The notes under the pieces are model-generated. The model saw only the letters and a program-made list of their open reading frames with translations, made no database searches and was not told the DNA's origin. A stretch of DNA of 22,258 bases, from the NCBI GenBank assembly GCA_003499955.1, contig DNRP01000040.1, positions 2,144 to 24,401 of the forward strand, given 5' to 3'. Positions 7,047 through 15,903 of this stretch are shown piece by piece. Position numbers and translations under genes: made by a program. This stretch comes from Cyanobacteria bacterium UBA9971 (GTDB lineage Bacteria; Cyanobacteriota; Vampirovibrionia; Gastranaerophilales; UBA9971). Positions within the stretch are counted from its first letter, which is position 1, and each line of letters opens with the position of its first letter.

Positions 7047-7086
7047 GTCATTGCGGCAGCATCGCTGCACCACTAAGTGGCAATCT
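7047..7086 (-). repeat. CGTCATTGCGAG-family repeat, intergenic copy
   Basis: This copy occupies most of the 64-base gap between the radical SAM gene and the nucleotidyltransferase-kinase gene, four bases after the former's stop codon. Read on the plus strand it has GTCATTGCGG, then two small hairpins (GCAGC-ATC-GCTGC and CCAC-TAA-GTGG), then GGCAATCT. The ends match the half-element inside the transketolase C half, but in the opposite orientation relative to transcription. Confidence 0.65.
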
Positions 7087-7090
7087 AATC

Positions 7091-8185
7091 TTATATAAAG
7101 TTGACATGAGGTGATGGGTTTTTTAGTTCCCATAAATACCTGTTTATTTCATCCATTCTGCAATTTATACGACAATTTTCCGCATTCATTGTGGTTTTTA
7201 TGTATTCAAAATTTTCTTTTCTTCTTTCACCTTCCCAGATTTCTTGAAAAGAATTCTCATTAATATTACCATAACAAAATTCGGGATTTTCTAAGAATGA
7301 GCTGCACCCGAAAACATTGCCGTCAGACATTATATATCCCCAGAAAAACGGAACGGCACCGCATTTTTTATATCTTTCAACTTTATTAGTCATTTTCTTC
7401 ATAGTATTTGTCCTGAAAATAACCTTAAAGGTTTCGGTATTATACTTTTCAAGCTCTTTTTCAAGGAACATATAATCAGAATATAAAATATTTTCATATT
7501 TTTTTGTGTTGCTTGATAAATGCTGGGAATAAGGTTTTATAACAAGATAATCAAGTCCGATATCTCTTGAAATTTGTGCAAGTTCTGCTGCTGAATTAGA
7601 ATTTTCCGGCAATAAAAGCATTTGAGCACCTAGAGTAGACCCTTTTCCGATTTCTTTTCTTAAAGATACAGCTTTAGAAAGATTTTCCAGAACTTTATTA
7701 AAATCTTCTTCTTTTGTCCTGTGAATTTCAGAATAAACTTTGGCGTTTCCTGCATTAAGACTTACTTTTATCCATTTGCAGTTTTTAACATATATTTCAA
7801 GAGCTTCTTGTGAAACTATAGCGAAATTAGTGGTCAATGATGTGTCTATTCCTACATTTTCGCAGTGTTCTATAATTTCAGGAAGTTTTTTATAAAGCAG
7901 GGGTTCGCCTTCGCCTGCAAACATTAAGCTTTTAACGCCTAAATCAGCCATTTCTGTTATTCTTTGTTTTAAAATTTCATAAGGAATTTCTCTTTTTTTA
8001 TAACCTATATAGTCTTTTGCACAAAAAACACATCTGTGATTGCAATGTCCGACAGGCGAAATTTCAAGATATATCGGGTAAATGCTTTTTGCTGTATCCC
8101 ATTGTTCATTATCAGCTTGCCATTGAGCCACCCTTTGGGGATGGAATATTAATTTATGGTTATCTATTCTGTATGAATTTGTCAT
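7091..8185 (-). CDS. Radical SAM protein with SPASM-like C-terminal cysteines
   Basis: A 364-residue protein. The 4Fe-4S cluster motif is C48-x3-C52-x2-C55 (CNHRCVFC), after IYPIYLEISPVGH. FAGEGEPLL (89-97) is the glycine-rich SAM contact. The C-terminus has C275, C294, C304, C338 and C342, including MSDGNVFGCSS and GNINENSFQEIW, as expected for a SPASM/twitch auxiliary cluster domain. Radical SAM proteins of this general kind occur in polysaccharide gene sets beside GmhA-like and RfaE-like genes, but I know of no assigned reaction. It would act in the cytoplasm, perhaps on a sugar phosphate or nucleotide sugar. It starts nine bases after the isomerase gene, consistent with one operon. Confidence 0.87.
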   Translation of the reverse strand: MTNSYRIDNHKLIFHPQRVAQWQADNEQWDTAKSIYPIYLEISPVGHCNHRCVFCAKDYIGYKKREIPYEILKQRITEMADLGVKSLMFAGEGEPLLYKKLPEIIEHCENVGIDTSLTTNFAIVSQEALEIYVKNCKWIKVSLNAGNAKVYSEIHRTKEEDFNKVLENLSKAVSLRKEIGKGSTLGAQMLLLPENSNSAAELAQISRDIGLDYLVIKPYSQHLSSNTKKYENILYSDYMFLEKELEKYNTETFKVIFRTNTMKKMTNKVERYKKCGAVPFFWGYIMSDGNVFGCSSFLENPEFCYGNINENSFQEIWEGERRKENFEYIKTTMNAENCRINCRMDEINRYLWELKNPSPHVNFI

Positions 8186-8194
8186 AATACTTGT

Positions 8195-8821
8195 TCAGCT
8201 TTGCAATGCGATATTATTAAGTAATTCAGACAAGTTATATTTATCTTTTCTGGTAAATAAATCTGTTAATAAATGCAGATAATAAGCATGTGAAGACTCT
8301 GCAAAGCTGTAATCATCGGCTTTAACATATAAATTATAATCACCCTTTTTTCTGAGAGAATTTTCAGGATTAAAAGATGTAAAAGTTATTATAGGGCTGT
8401 TTTTTAGATTTTTTCTTACATAATCCGCCGAAATTAAAAGATTTGGGGAAGAACCCGAGCTGCTTATTGCTATTAAGCCGTCTCCATCTTTCATTAGTCT
8501 TTTAAGCATTTCCATATAAGCATTTTCATAAGAATAATCATTACTGAAACAGGTTATAAAAGATCCTTCAATATTAGAAAATGATGCAATATTACCGTTT
8601 TTGGTAAAATCAGTAGAGAAATGAGCCGCCATAGAAGCACTGGCACCATTTCCCAGAAAGAAAAGTTTTTTTTCACTCTTTTTAATTTTTTCAAGTAATT
8701 TTAAAACATTAACAAACCAGTTTTCCCGGCTTATTAAATTTTCACGATCCGAAAATTCGGCGTTTGTAATTACCTGAAGGAAATGGCTCAAATGTTGTTC
8801 TATATTATTTTCTAAGTTCAT
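8195..8821 (-). CDS. SIS-domain phosphosugar isomerase, GmhA-like
   Basis: A 208-residue protein with one SIS domain, a normal length for the GmhA family. FFLGNGASASMAAHF (from residue 54) and AISSSGSSPN (118-127) are the two phosphosugar-binding loops. Aligned from memory with E. coli GmhA, the metal/active-site residues His61, Glu65, Gln172 and His180 correspond to H67, D71, E175 and H183 here: two are unchanged and two are conservative changes. The family converts sedoheptulose 7-phosphate to D-glycero-D-manno-heptose 7-phosphate, and the nearby transketolases and kinase-nucleotidyltransferase support a related step. The substitutions leave room for another substrate. Confidence 0.82.
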   Translation of the reverse strand: MNLENNIEQHLSHFLQVITNAEFSDRENLISRENWFVNVLKLLEKIKKSEKKLFFLGNGASASMAAHFSTDFTKNGNIASFSNIEGSFITCFSNDYSYENAYMEMLKRLMKDGDGLIAISSSGSSPNLLISADYVRKNLKNSPIITFTSFNPENSLRKKGDYNLYVKADDYSFAESSHAYYLHLLTDLFTRKDKYNLSELLNNIALQS

Positions 8822-8860
8822 TTTTTACCCGAAACCGCCCTCTAAATTTTTATAAATTTA

Positions 8861-11053
8861 CTACTTTATTTTTTTATTATAAAAAGATAATAAAATAAAA
8901 GCAAAAATACTAAAAATTGAAATTATACCTCCATAAAAAAATGATTTTGGTTGATAAACCCATTCAATTTCATGATCTCCTGAATAATTTAAATTATAGC
9001 CTTTAAAACCATTTGCATCGAATCCTTTAACTTTTTTTCCATTATCATAACATTTCCAGCCAGGTATCCATGTATCTGCCAGTATTAAGGTTTGTCCTTT
9101 TTTTCCATTGATATGAATTTTTATATAATTATCCTTATCAATGGAAATTTTAGCACCCTTCAATATGTTACCATTTTTGTCGGTGACATAGGATCTTCCA
9201 ACATATTTAGGATTTTTAAAGAGATATCCGTCTGCTGATTTAAAAACTATCTGCCAACCTTCTTTTAAAAGTTTTTTATTAGAATTATTAACGGAAGAAT
9301 TTAAAATCATCGGGGCAACATATTTTAAATTGCCGTTAAATGTAAAATTTACTATATTATTATCTGCAATTAAATATTTAACGCCATATTTTGCCAGAAT
9401 GTCGGGATTTGTATTTGTATTATTTTTAAAATGGGAAAAAGCGCTATATTCTTTAGGAAATAAGTCATCATTTTTCATTCGAAGAAATATTGATGCAGGC
9501 ATTAATGTTGCATAGCCGCCCATTGATCTTATTTTGTAACATTGTGCCCAATCATCAAAATAATTAGTAAACGGAGAAGCATCAACAATTCTTCCTTCAT
9601 TAGGCAATAAAGAAACCGGCATTCCCTGTTTTTTTCTTATTTCTATCACATTAGTAAGATTATGAATCACATTTGTAGAAAGATAATTATTTGCCTGAAA
9701 AATACAATTTACAAAAACTAAAAGAATTATCCAAAAAGAAAAAATTGTTATGTTAAAGTTTGTTTTTTTCTTTTTTAACACCGGTATTAAAATAAATCCA
9801 ATTAACAAAAATAAAACAATAATCGACATTTGAAATATTAAATTTAAAAATCGTTCATAAACCGGAATTAAAAGAAAAATAAAAAATAAACAAATAAGAA
9901 AACAATATATAAATTCTTTAGGCAATTTGAATAATTTATCATTAACTTTAAAAAGATTAATAAGTTTGTCAGTTCCTATAGCCGCAAGAATAGAAAGCAT
10001 GAAAATAAATACAAATATTCCTCTAAAAGGGTCTGAAGCTATTCCTAATTGAAAATTCTCAGGTAATATATTCAAATAAACAACTAATATAATAAGAGGA
10101 AATATTAGTGAAAAAATAAAAAACGGCTGAATTATTAATTCTTTGAAATTAACTCTTAATCCATAAAAAGCAAGGATTATTAAAACTAATCCAATATAAT
10201 AAAAATAATCACAATAATTATGAAGTCCCCCCGAATTGCCCCAAAAAGGCATAATTAAAGTTAATATGCCCAGTTTGGGGGTAATAATTGATGAATAAGG
10301 CACGTATTTTCTATAGCTGTATAAAATTGCTTCAAGAGTAGGTATTATAACAATAAATGCGGATAATCCTCCTAAAATTATTGTAATAGCCCTGTTTTTT
10401 ATAGTTTCTTTTATGTTTTTTAAAGAAAAATCTTTCATACCTTCGATAATTGCTACTGCTAAAACCAGTATTGAAAATTGTATAAAACCGCCTAGCATAG
10501 TTAAAAATGAAAATATAAAAGCTAAAAAACGCCATTTTTTTAATTTTGTATTTTCAAATCTTCTTAAAGCGAATAATATGCAGGGAAATAAAGTAAAGGA
10601 AAGATTCATTCCATGGTATAAACTCCAAAAAAGTATTTGTCCGCTATATGCATAACCCAGCAATCCGACTATTGATGCTGCATAAGAAAAGCCCCTCTCT
10701 CTAAAATATTTCCAGGTTCCTATTAATAAAATAAAAAATAATAAAAGTACGCTTACGGTATAAGCCCATACAGGCTTTAAAAATAAATAAAAAATAAATG
10801 TCGGATTAAGTATATTAGTTGATACATCTGCTAAAAAATTATTTCCACAAAATTGAAAACTATTTAAAACCGGAAAATGTCCTGTAAAAATCTCTTTAAC
10901 CGCATAACCAAACCTTGGAAGAGATAGCCAATAACCATCAGAAAATTGAACAAAAGGTAACGGTAAAAAAGAATATAAATAACAAAGAAAAATTATTAAA
11001 ACAGCAAAATATTCTTTAATTAAACAAGAAAGTCTATTTGTAAAATTATTCAT
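8861..11053 (-). CDS. YfhO-family membrane protein, candidate GT-C glycosyltransferase
   Basis: A 730-residue protein with a hydrophobic N-terminal part of about twelve segments (to about residue 460), a soluble extracytoplasmic part, and a last transmembrane helix near the C-terminus. The N-terminal region has FSDGYWLSLPRFGY and PVLNSFQFCGNNFLAD. The end has ADTWIPGWKCYDNGKKVKGF and then HEIEWVYQPKSFFYGG, the pattern seen at the end of YfhO proteins. In Gram-positive bacteria YfhO works with a CsbB-type GT2 enzyme to transfer a lipid-linked sugar to a cell-surface polymer; the GT2 domain at 16799-18826 could be the partner here. ATG directly follows the TAA of the gene upstream, with AAGGA eight bases before it. 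Confidence 0.8.
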   Translation of the reverse strand: MNNFTNRLSCLIKEYFAVLIIFLCYLYSFLPLPFVQFSDGYWLSLPRFGYAVKEIFTGHFPVLNSFQFCGNNFLADVSTNILNPTFIFYLFLKPVWAYTVSVLLLFFILLIGTWKYFRERGFSYAASIVGLLGYAYSGQILFWSLYHGMNLSFTLFPCILFALRRFENTKLKKWRFLAFIFSFLTMLGGFIQFSILVLAVAIIEGMKDFSLKNIKETIKNRAITIILGGLSAFIVIIPTLEAILYSYRKYVPYSSIITPKLGILTLIMPFWGNSGGLHNYCDYFYYIGLVLIILAFYGLRVNFKELIIQPFFIFSLIFPLIILVVYLNILPENFQLGIASDPFRGIFVFIFMLSILAAIGTDKLINLFKVNDKLFKLPKEFIYCFLICLFFIFLLIPVYERFLNLIFQMSIIVLFLLIGFILIPVLKKKKTNFNITIFSFWIILLVFVNCIFQANNYLSTNVIHNLTNVIEIRKKQGMPVSLLPNEGRIVDASPFTNYFDDWAQCYKIRSMGGYATLMPASIFLRMKNDDLFPKEYSAFSHFKNNTNTNPDILAKYGVKYLIADNNIVNFTFNGNLKYVAPMILNSSVNNSNKKLLKEGWQIVFKSADGYLFKNPKYVGRSYVTDKNGNILKGAKISIDKDNYIKIHINGKKGQTLILADTWIPGWKCYDNGKKVKGFDANGFKGYNLNYSGDHEIEWVYQPKSFFYGGIISIFSIFAFILLSFYNKKIK

Positions 11054-12286
11054 TTATTGTTCCTTATCTAACAAAGGCTCTTTTTTACAAGATTCTTTAG
11101 ACAGAATATAAAATGCGATTAACAATGCAAAAATATAACAGGGAGAAATTCCTCCCATACAATCAATTGCTCCCTGACGCATAAATGTTGGTGTAAACAA
11201 AGGAAATGTAAGTAATATGACTAATAATAGGTTATCCTGATATTTTTTTAACGCGGCAAAATAAAAGGGCAAATAATAAACCATTTGATAAATTACTGCG
11301 ATAAAATTAAAAGATAGTGTTAAAAGTATAAAAACATAATAATAAATAGGATTTTCAGGTCTTTTCCTAATACTTATTAAATATGTAATCATAGCTAATA
11401 TTGATGTAAAGTTAATAAAAATAGTATTTTTAAAAAAGTTATTTAAAAAGTTAATAGAGGGATTCAAAAAAAACGCAAATTGATTATAAAAATAATTTCC
11501 TTCGGTAGTTCTAATATAATCTCCAATAACTACGGGTATGTTTGGGATTTTATATTTAGTAAGGTCGATAAATATAAGTTTATCAAGTGCATGATGCCAA
11601 CTATTATATAAATCAAAATAATAACTTATGCTAACAAAACTTAACGAAATTACAAACAGGATTATTGAAAAAAAGATAGAAGAGAAAAATATTTTATATT
11701 GTTTCCTAATTAAAAAATATAGCAAAACCAAAATAGGCATTAGCCTTAAATGAAATGAAACAGCAATTAAAAGACCGCTCCAAAATTTGTCTCTAAATTT
11801 ATATGCTAAAACAAATAAAAGTGCTAATAATATATAAACCTGACCTCTTTCAATGTTTGTTATAACAGGTATAGAGATAAATGCCAGTATGCAAAATTTA
11901 TCATCGATATTGTGAATTTTCTTTAAATACAGAATAAACGTAATTAATATTACACACGAAAAACCTGTCCATAGTTCTTTAGACACAGCATAAGAATTTA
12001 ATAAACCAAAAGGAATAAATAATAGAAATGATAATGGTGGATAGCCTAATCGAGAATAAAATCCATTAAAATTAGAGTCCGCATAAGCTGAACCATGTAT
12101 AATATTATTCAAATAAGGGTTATATCCGCTTAAATAAGACTTTATTGCTACGAAAATATTTCTGTAATCTGCTTGATAGCTTTGATATGCTATCGTCTGC
12201 AGAATGACAGAAAGAAAAATAAGTACAATTAATAAAAATTTATTTTCTTTTATAAATTCTTTTGTATTATTAAATATTTTATTCAT
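11054..12286 (-). CDS. GT87/DUF2029-like integral membrane glycosyltransferase
   Basis: A 410-residue protein with about ten transmembrane segments. After the first helix come D40 (in ADYRN), GYNPY (54-58) and GYPPLSFLLF (81-90), the classic GT87 arrangement of acidic residue, NPY and YPP. The C-terminus is short and charged (KKEPLLDKEQ). It would use a polyprenyl-phosphate sugar and act at the outer face of the inner membrane. Its stop codon touches the start of the YfhO-like gene, so the two are likely translated together. The ATG has AGGA eight bases upstream. The motif match is better than in the other GT87-like gene at 1948-3276. Confidence 0.78.
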   Translation of the reverse strand: MNKIFNNTKEFIKENKFLLIVLIFLSVILQTIAYQSYQADYRNIFVAIKSYLSGYNPYLNNIIHGSAYADSNFNGFYSRLGYPPLSFLLFIPFGLLNSYAVSKELWTGFSCVILITFILYLKKIHNIDDKFCILAFISIPVITNIERGQVYILLALLFVLAYKFRDKFWSGLLIAVSFHLRLMPILVLLYFLIRKQYKIFFSSIFFSIILFVISLSFVSISYYFDLYNSWHHALDKLIFIDLTKYKIPNIPVVIGDYIRTTEGNYFYNQFAFFLNPSINFLNNFFKNTIFINFTSILAMITYLISIRKRPENPIYYYVFILLTLSFNFIAVIYQMVYYLPFYFAALKKYQDNLLLVILLTFPLFTPTFMRQGAIDCMGGISPCYIFALLIAFYILSKESCKKEPLLDKEQ

Positions 12287-12329
12287 ATTAAATCCTAAAG
12301 TATTGTTTTTAGTTTGACTATTTGCATTT

Positions 12330-12971
12330 CTATTTTAAATTTAAGACATATAATCCAGCTCTTGCACATTTAGGCCAGAAAATCGGGGTTCCTCCGACAA
12401 AATAAAGATTATTTTCAATTAAATTCAAAAATGTATCTGTTTTCATAATTAAATTATTTAAATCATTGTATTTTCTAATATAATGACCTTTATCCAACTT
12501 AACATACATTTTATATAATAAATTATCATTAATTTCCGGTAATAAAATATCAACTATAACAATTTTGCCGTTTTGATTTAGTATTTTACTAACAGATCTT
12601 AACATTTCTACAACTTCTTCATCATTAATATGATGTAAAAGCCCACAGAGCAATATATAGTCATATTTTTCAGAGCTTTCAAATAAAGTTGAAATATCCT
12701 GACATTCAAATTCAAAATTTTTATACTTTTTAAAATCTTTTTTTGCATAATCTATAACAACAGGATCTATATCTATCCCTTTAAAATTTATATTAGGAAA
12801 TTTTACAAATGCCCTGGATACATTACCCAGTGAACAGCCAACTTCTAATATGTTTTTTTCATTATTATAGAACTGTGTTGAAAGTTGTCTTTTAACACAG
12901 GTTCCACCGACTGTTAACTGAAATATCTTCCATAAAAATGGGAAATTAGTTTGATTTAAATGTTTCAACAA
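12330..12971 (-). CDS. Class I SAM-dependent methyltransferase
   Basis: A 213-residue soluble protein. Motif I is ILEVGCSLGN (from residue 41), followed by FKGIDIDPVVIDYA, and LCGLLHHINDEE marks motif IV; NGKIVIVDILLP follows. The acceptor is unknown. The start is TTG, with AAGGA nine bases upstream; a second TTG follows at once. It lies 33 bases after the next upstream methyltransferase, which shares the LLHHI/MLHHI signature, and the two may be distant paralogues. GC is low, like its neighbours. Confidence 0.85.
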   Translation of the reverse strand: MLKHLNQTNFPFLWKIFQLTVGGTCVKRQLSTQFYNNEKNILEVGCSLGNVSRAFVKFPNINFKGIDIDPVVIDYAKKDFKKYKNFEFECQDISTLFESSEKYDYILLCGLLHHINDEEVVEMLRSVSKILNQNGKIVIVDILLPEINDNLLYKMYVKLDKGHYIRKYNDLNNLIMKTDTFLNLIENNLYFVGGTPIFWPKCARAGLYVLNLK

Positions 12972-13004
12972 TTTAAGACTTCCTTTAAAAAATGGGTGTT
13001 TATA

Positions 13005-13745
13005 CTATTTTGATAAATTTTTGACAGATTTATAAACTATAATATCTACAGCACAAAATAAAGCATTTATAACAGGGGTTTTTTCAAAAAGTGGTTCAAT
13101 AAACTTTAATGATTTAGCCGCCCAATCAGGACAAAAACAAGGAACTAAACCAGCTCTTTTGTGATAAATTACCTTTCCTCCGGCTTCATTTATCCATTTA
13201 TTTAGTTTAACAAATCCATACGAGCATTCCCCGTGTTCTTTATGATATTTTGAAAATTGTTCTATTATTTTTAAAATAGGGCTATAACCGTTAGGCTCAA
13301 GAATTACAACCATATCAGACCACTCTAATGCTTTTTCAATAGCTTGATTCGGATATTGAATATGATGTAACATTCCCCTAAATAAAGTTATGTCATATTT
13401 TTCTTCACTATCTAAAACAAAATTATCTGTATCGGCATTTATGTAATTTATATTATTTTGAATATTATTATTTATTTTTGCAAATTCTAAAGCTTTTTCA
13501 CATGGATCAAAGGCAAGTACCTGTTTTGCTTTACCTCTTGTTATAAGCATTTGAGTATAGGTACCATCGCCACAACCGGCATCAATAACTCTTTTCCCCT
13601 CAAAATCAACACTTTCTAAAATTGCTTCAGTATTTCTTTCATGCGCTATCTTGCTGGAATAGATATCTCTTGTATACACATAACCGCCAAATTTTTCTAT
13701 ATCTTCACCAAATTGATGTATATTTTGCTGTTTACTATATGACAA
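13005..13745 (-). CDS. Class I SAM-dependent methyltransferase
   Basis: A 246-residue protein with motif I VIDAGCGDGTYTQ (DxGxGxG through residue 61), FDPCEKALEFA as the acidic strand, and LFRGMLHHIQYPN as motif IV. The C-terminal third has several cysteines (GLVPCFCPDWA) and a hydrophobic patch (INALFCAVDIIVY), which may mean contact with a membrane or a hydrophobic substrate. The start codon is TTG, four bases after a strong AAGGAGG ribosome site; no closer Met fits. It follows a radical SAM gene by 52 bases. The target of methylation cannot be told. Confidence 0.85.
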   Translation of the reverse strand: MSYSKQQNIHQFGEDIEKFGGYVYTRDIYSSKIAHERNTEAILESVDFEGKRVIDAGCGDGTYTQMLITRGKAKQVLAFDPCEKALEFAKINNNIQNNINYINADTDNFVLDSEEKYDITLFRGMLHHIQYPNQAIEKALEWSDMVVILEPNGYSPILKIIEQFSKYHKEHGECSYGFVKLNKWINEAGGKVIYHKRAGLVPCFCPDWAAKSLKFIEPLFEKTPVINALFCAVDIIVYKSVKNLSK

Positions 13746-13797
13746 ATTACCTCCTTCTGCATTAATTTTTTATTTATAAACCTGTTTTTTTAAAAAT

Positions 13798-14880
13798 TTA
13801 AAACGATTTGTTTTTTTGGGGAAATGGTGATAAATTAAATATTTCTTCTCCATTAGCAGGTTTTTCTTTATCAAAACCTTTACTCACATATTTTTCTATA
13901 AAATCTTTATCTTCACCTGCAAGACATTTATCAGGATATTCTCTGAATTCACGAATTGTTAAAGCTCTGTTTCTTATATCTTTTAAACTATTTTCTTTTA
14001 TATTGCCAATACCTATATGCATATATACACAAGGAAAAATATCACCAAATACATTCATATATAAAGATTCTGTAACCGCAGGGCAACCGCTTCTTCCTAA
14101 ATGCTGATACAAATCTCTTCTAATTCTCTTATCTTTATTATGAAGATCATTAATATATTTAAAATTTTCATCTGTTAAAATCAAATCTAATCTGCCATCC
14201 CAGTTTCCAATAGGTTGAGGAATATTAATCTCAACATTAATATTTTTAGAAAGACAATAATTTATTAATTTCTGTACGCTTTCTGTGTGTAAAGTATCAT
14301 TTGTTACAGTAATTGCCACACCTGTATCAAGTCCTACTTCTCTTGCTTCATCGAGTGCTTGCATAGCTTTTTGATAAGCCCCCTGAGAATTTCTAAATGA
14401 ATCGTGCTCTTCAGGTATAAAACTGTCAATGCTTAGTGCTAATTTATCTACTCCAAGTTCATATACTTCTTTTAATTTTTGTTTATTAACAATACCACCG
14501 TTAGAAACAAGAGTAATATAACTACTGGATGGATTTGTTGCCTTTATTATTTCATTTAAATTCTGATGCAAAAAGGGTTCTCCTCCTTGAAGAGCAAAAT
14601 GAAATACACCTTCTTTTTTCATTTCTTTAATAGCAGTTTTTATTTCATTTAAAGAGAGTTTTTCTCTGTTTTTTATATTTGAAAAAGATTCTGCAAAACA
14701 ATGTTCACATCTCATGTTGCATTCAGTATTTATCATTACAACCATTGATCTTAATTTTGAAGTATTATTCCAAAATCCCAGATAATTTCCCGCAATTTGT
14801 TTAAAAATTTTTATCATCAAGGGAAGTTTTTTTGTTATTAATCTCAATCGAAATTGAGTTGAAAATTGCCCTAATTTCAT
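13798..14880 (-). CDS. Radical SAM/SPASM protein
   Basis: A 360-residue protein. The cluster motif is C54-x3-C58-x2-C61 (CNMRCEHC), followed by HFALQGGEPFLHQN (the GGEP motif) and LVSNGG. The C-terminal region GCPAVTESLYMNVFGDIFPC, then IGNIKENSLKDI and a later Cys, is the SPASM layout that binds one or two extra 4Fe-4S clusters. SPASM proteins modify peptides, sugars (for example dehydrogenation of aminoglycoside precursors) or other small molecules. In this setting a sugar or glycolipid is the most likely target, but this is inference. The start ATG shares one base with the upstream methyltransferase stop (TAATG), with AAGGA upstream. Confidence 0.88.
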   Translation of the reverse strand: MKLGQFSTQFRLRLITKKLPLMIKIFKQIAGNYLGFWNNTSKLRSMVVMINTECNMRCEHCFAESFSNIKNREKLSLNEIKTAIKEMKKEGVFHFALQGGEPFLHQNLNEIIKATNPSSSYITLVSNGGIVNKQKLKEVYELGVDKLALSIDSFIPEEHDSFRNSQGAYQKAMQALDEAREVGLDTGVAITVTNDTLHTESVQKLINYCLSKNINVEINIPQPIGNWDGRLDLILTDENFKYINDLHNKDKRIRRDLYQHLGRSGCPAVTESLYMNVFGDIFPCVYMHIGIGNIKENSLKDIRNRALTIREFREYPDKCLAGEDKDFIEKYVSKGFDKEKPANGEEIFNLSPFPQKNKSF

Positions 14881-15887
14881 TAACTAATCCTTTTTGTTAT
14901 TAAGTGTGTATTTTCTTTTATAGAAGGTGTTTTTTCTTTTTTAAATACTGAAAGAACGATATTGGAATCATAAAATAGATTATTAATAATTTCAACAATT
15001 AGTGATAATAATATTATTAATGGGTTATTAGTATTTAAAATATTTTTTATTATTTTAGATTTGATATTATCTTTTATTTTATATTGAAAACTTAAAGCAT
15101 TTACAGTCGGTCTAAACATCTTAAAAGTTTTCAAATGATAAAATCCTGTTTTTTGCATAATATTTGCTAAAGATTTTTCGGAAAAATGAGAAAGATGTCT
15201 AGGTAAATGATATAAAAACCAGTGTTTGCCAAATAGTGTTCTCATAGGAGAATTAGGATTTGGTAATTCTGCAATAATTATTCCATCTTTTTTTAATGAT
15301 TTATTTAACTTTATCAAAGCAGCTTTTGGATCCCATAAATGCTCTAAAACATTAAATAAGCATATTACATCATAATAATCATCTTTTATAGAAGCATTTT
15401 CTAAAGTGGAATTAATTATATTAAGTCCTTCTTGCTTACACTGTATTGCCAATTGTTCATTTGGTTCAATTCCTTCAGATTCCCATCCATAATTGTTTTT
15501 AACAAATTGTAAAAATTCACCTGTTGCAGATCCAACTTCAAGGATTTTGATATTTTTTTTCTGAAAATATTTTTTAATTAAAGAAGCTCTTTCTTTAGCT
15601 TGTTTCCCCATCCTAACTTTGTCTATAAAACAAGCTAATCCTTTTTTATGTTTAACTCCATAACATAAATAATTATCAGGATAAAAAACTTTATATAGTA
15701 CTTCTTCTTCGGGTCTTATGGATGTATATATAAAACCACAGTCAATACAAACTGAAACAGTGAATTCAACATTGTAGTCCATTTCATAATCTTTAGTTTT
15801 AACAAGATTGTTTTTATTAAATGAAGAGCAGTAAGGACAATTTGTTTCTAATAATATAAATTCAGTTTGTTTTTCTTCAATTAACAA
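14880..15887 (-). CDS. Methyltransferase with N-terminal zinc ribbon
   Basis: A 335-residue protein. An N-terminal zinc-ribbon-like module has C17-x2-C20 (CPYC) and C47-x2-C50 (CIDC), then VFYPDNY. A class I methyltransferase domain follows, with ILEVGSATGEF (from residue 115), GIEPNEQ and LFNVLEHLWDPK. FGKHWFLYHLPRHLSHF is a signature often seen in methyltransferases of surface-sugar clusters. The family is associated with methylation of sugars or lipids, with substrate unknown here. Start is TTG, eight bases after AAGGA; no upstream ATG fits. It is 16 bases from the next upstream gene, a related zinc-ribbon methyltransferase. Confidence 0.85.
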   Translation of the reverse strand: MLIEEKQTEFILLETNCPYCSSFNKNNLVKTKDYEMDYNVEFTVSVCIDCGFIYTSIRPEEEVLYKVFYPDNYLCYGVKHKKGLACFIDKVRMGKQAKERASLIKKYFQKKNIKILEVGSATGEFLQFVKNNYGWESEGIEPNEQLAIQCKQEGLNIINSTLENASIKDDYYDVICLFNVLEHLWDPKAALIKLNKSLKKDGIIIAELPNPNSPMRTLFGKHWFLYHLPRHLSHFSEKSLANIMQKTGFYHLKTFKMFRPTVNALSFQYKIKDNIKSKIIKNILNTNNPLIILLSLIVEIINNLFYDSNIVLSVFKKEKTPSIKENTHLITKRIS

Positions 15888-15903
15888 GTTTTTAGTCCTT
15901 AAA

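Noticed and set aside
12179..12210. GTCATTCTGCAG with a GATAGC/GCTATC dyad inside the GT87-like gene, as a further copy of the dispersed repeat.
   Set aside because: Only the short GTCATT part resembles the repeat head, the tail does not match, and the encoded residues sit naturally in the first helix of the protein.
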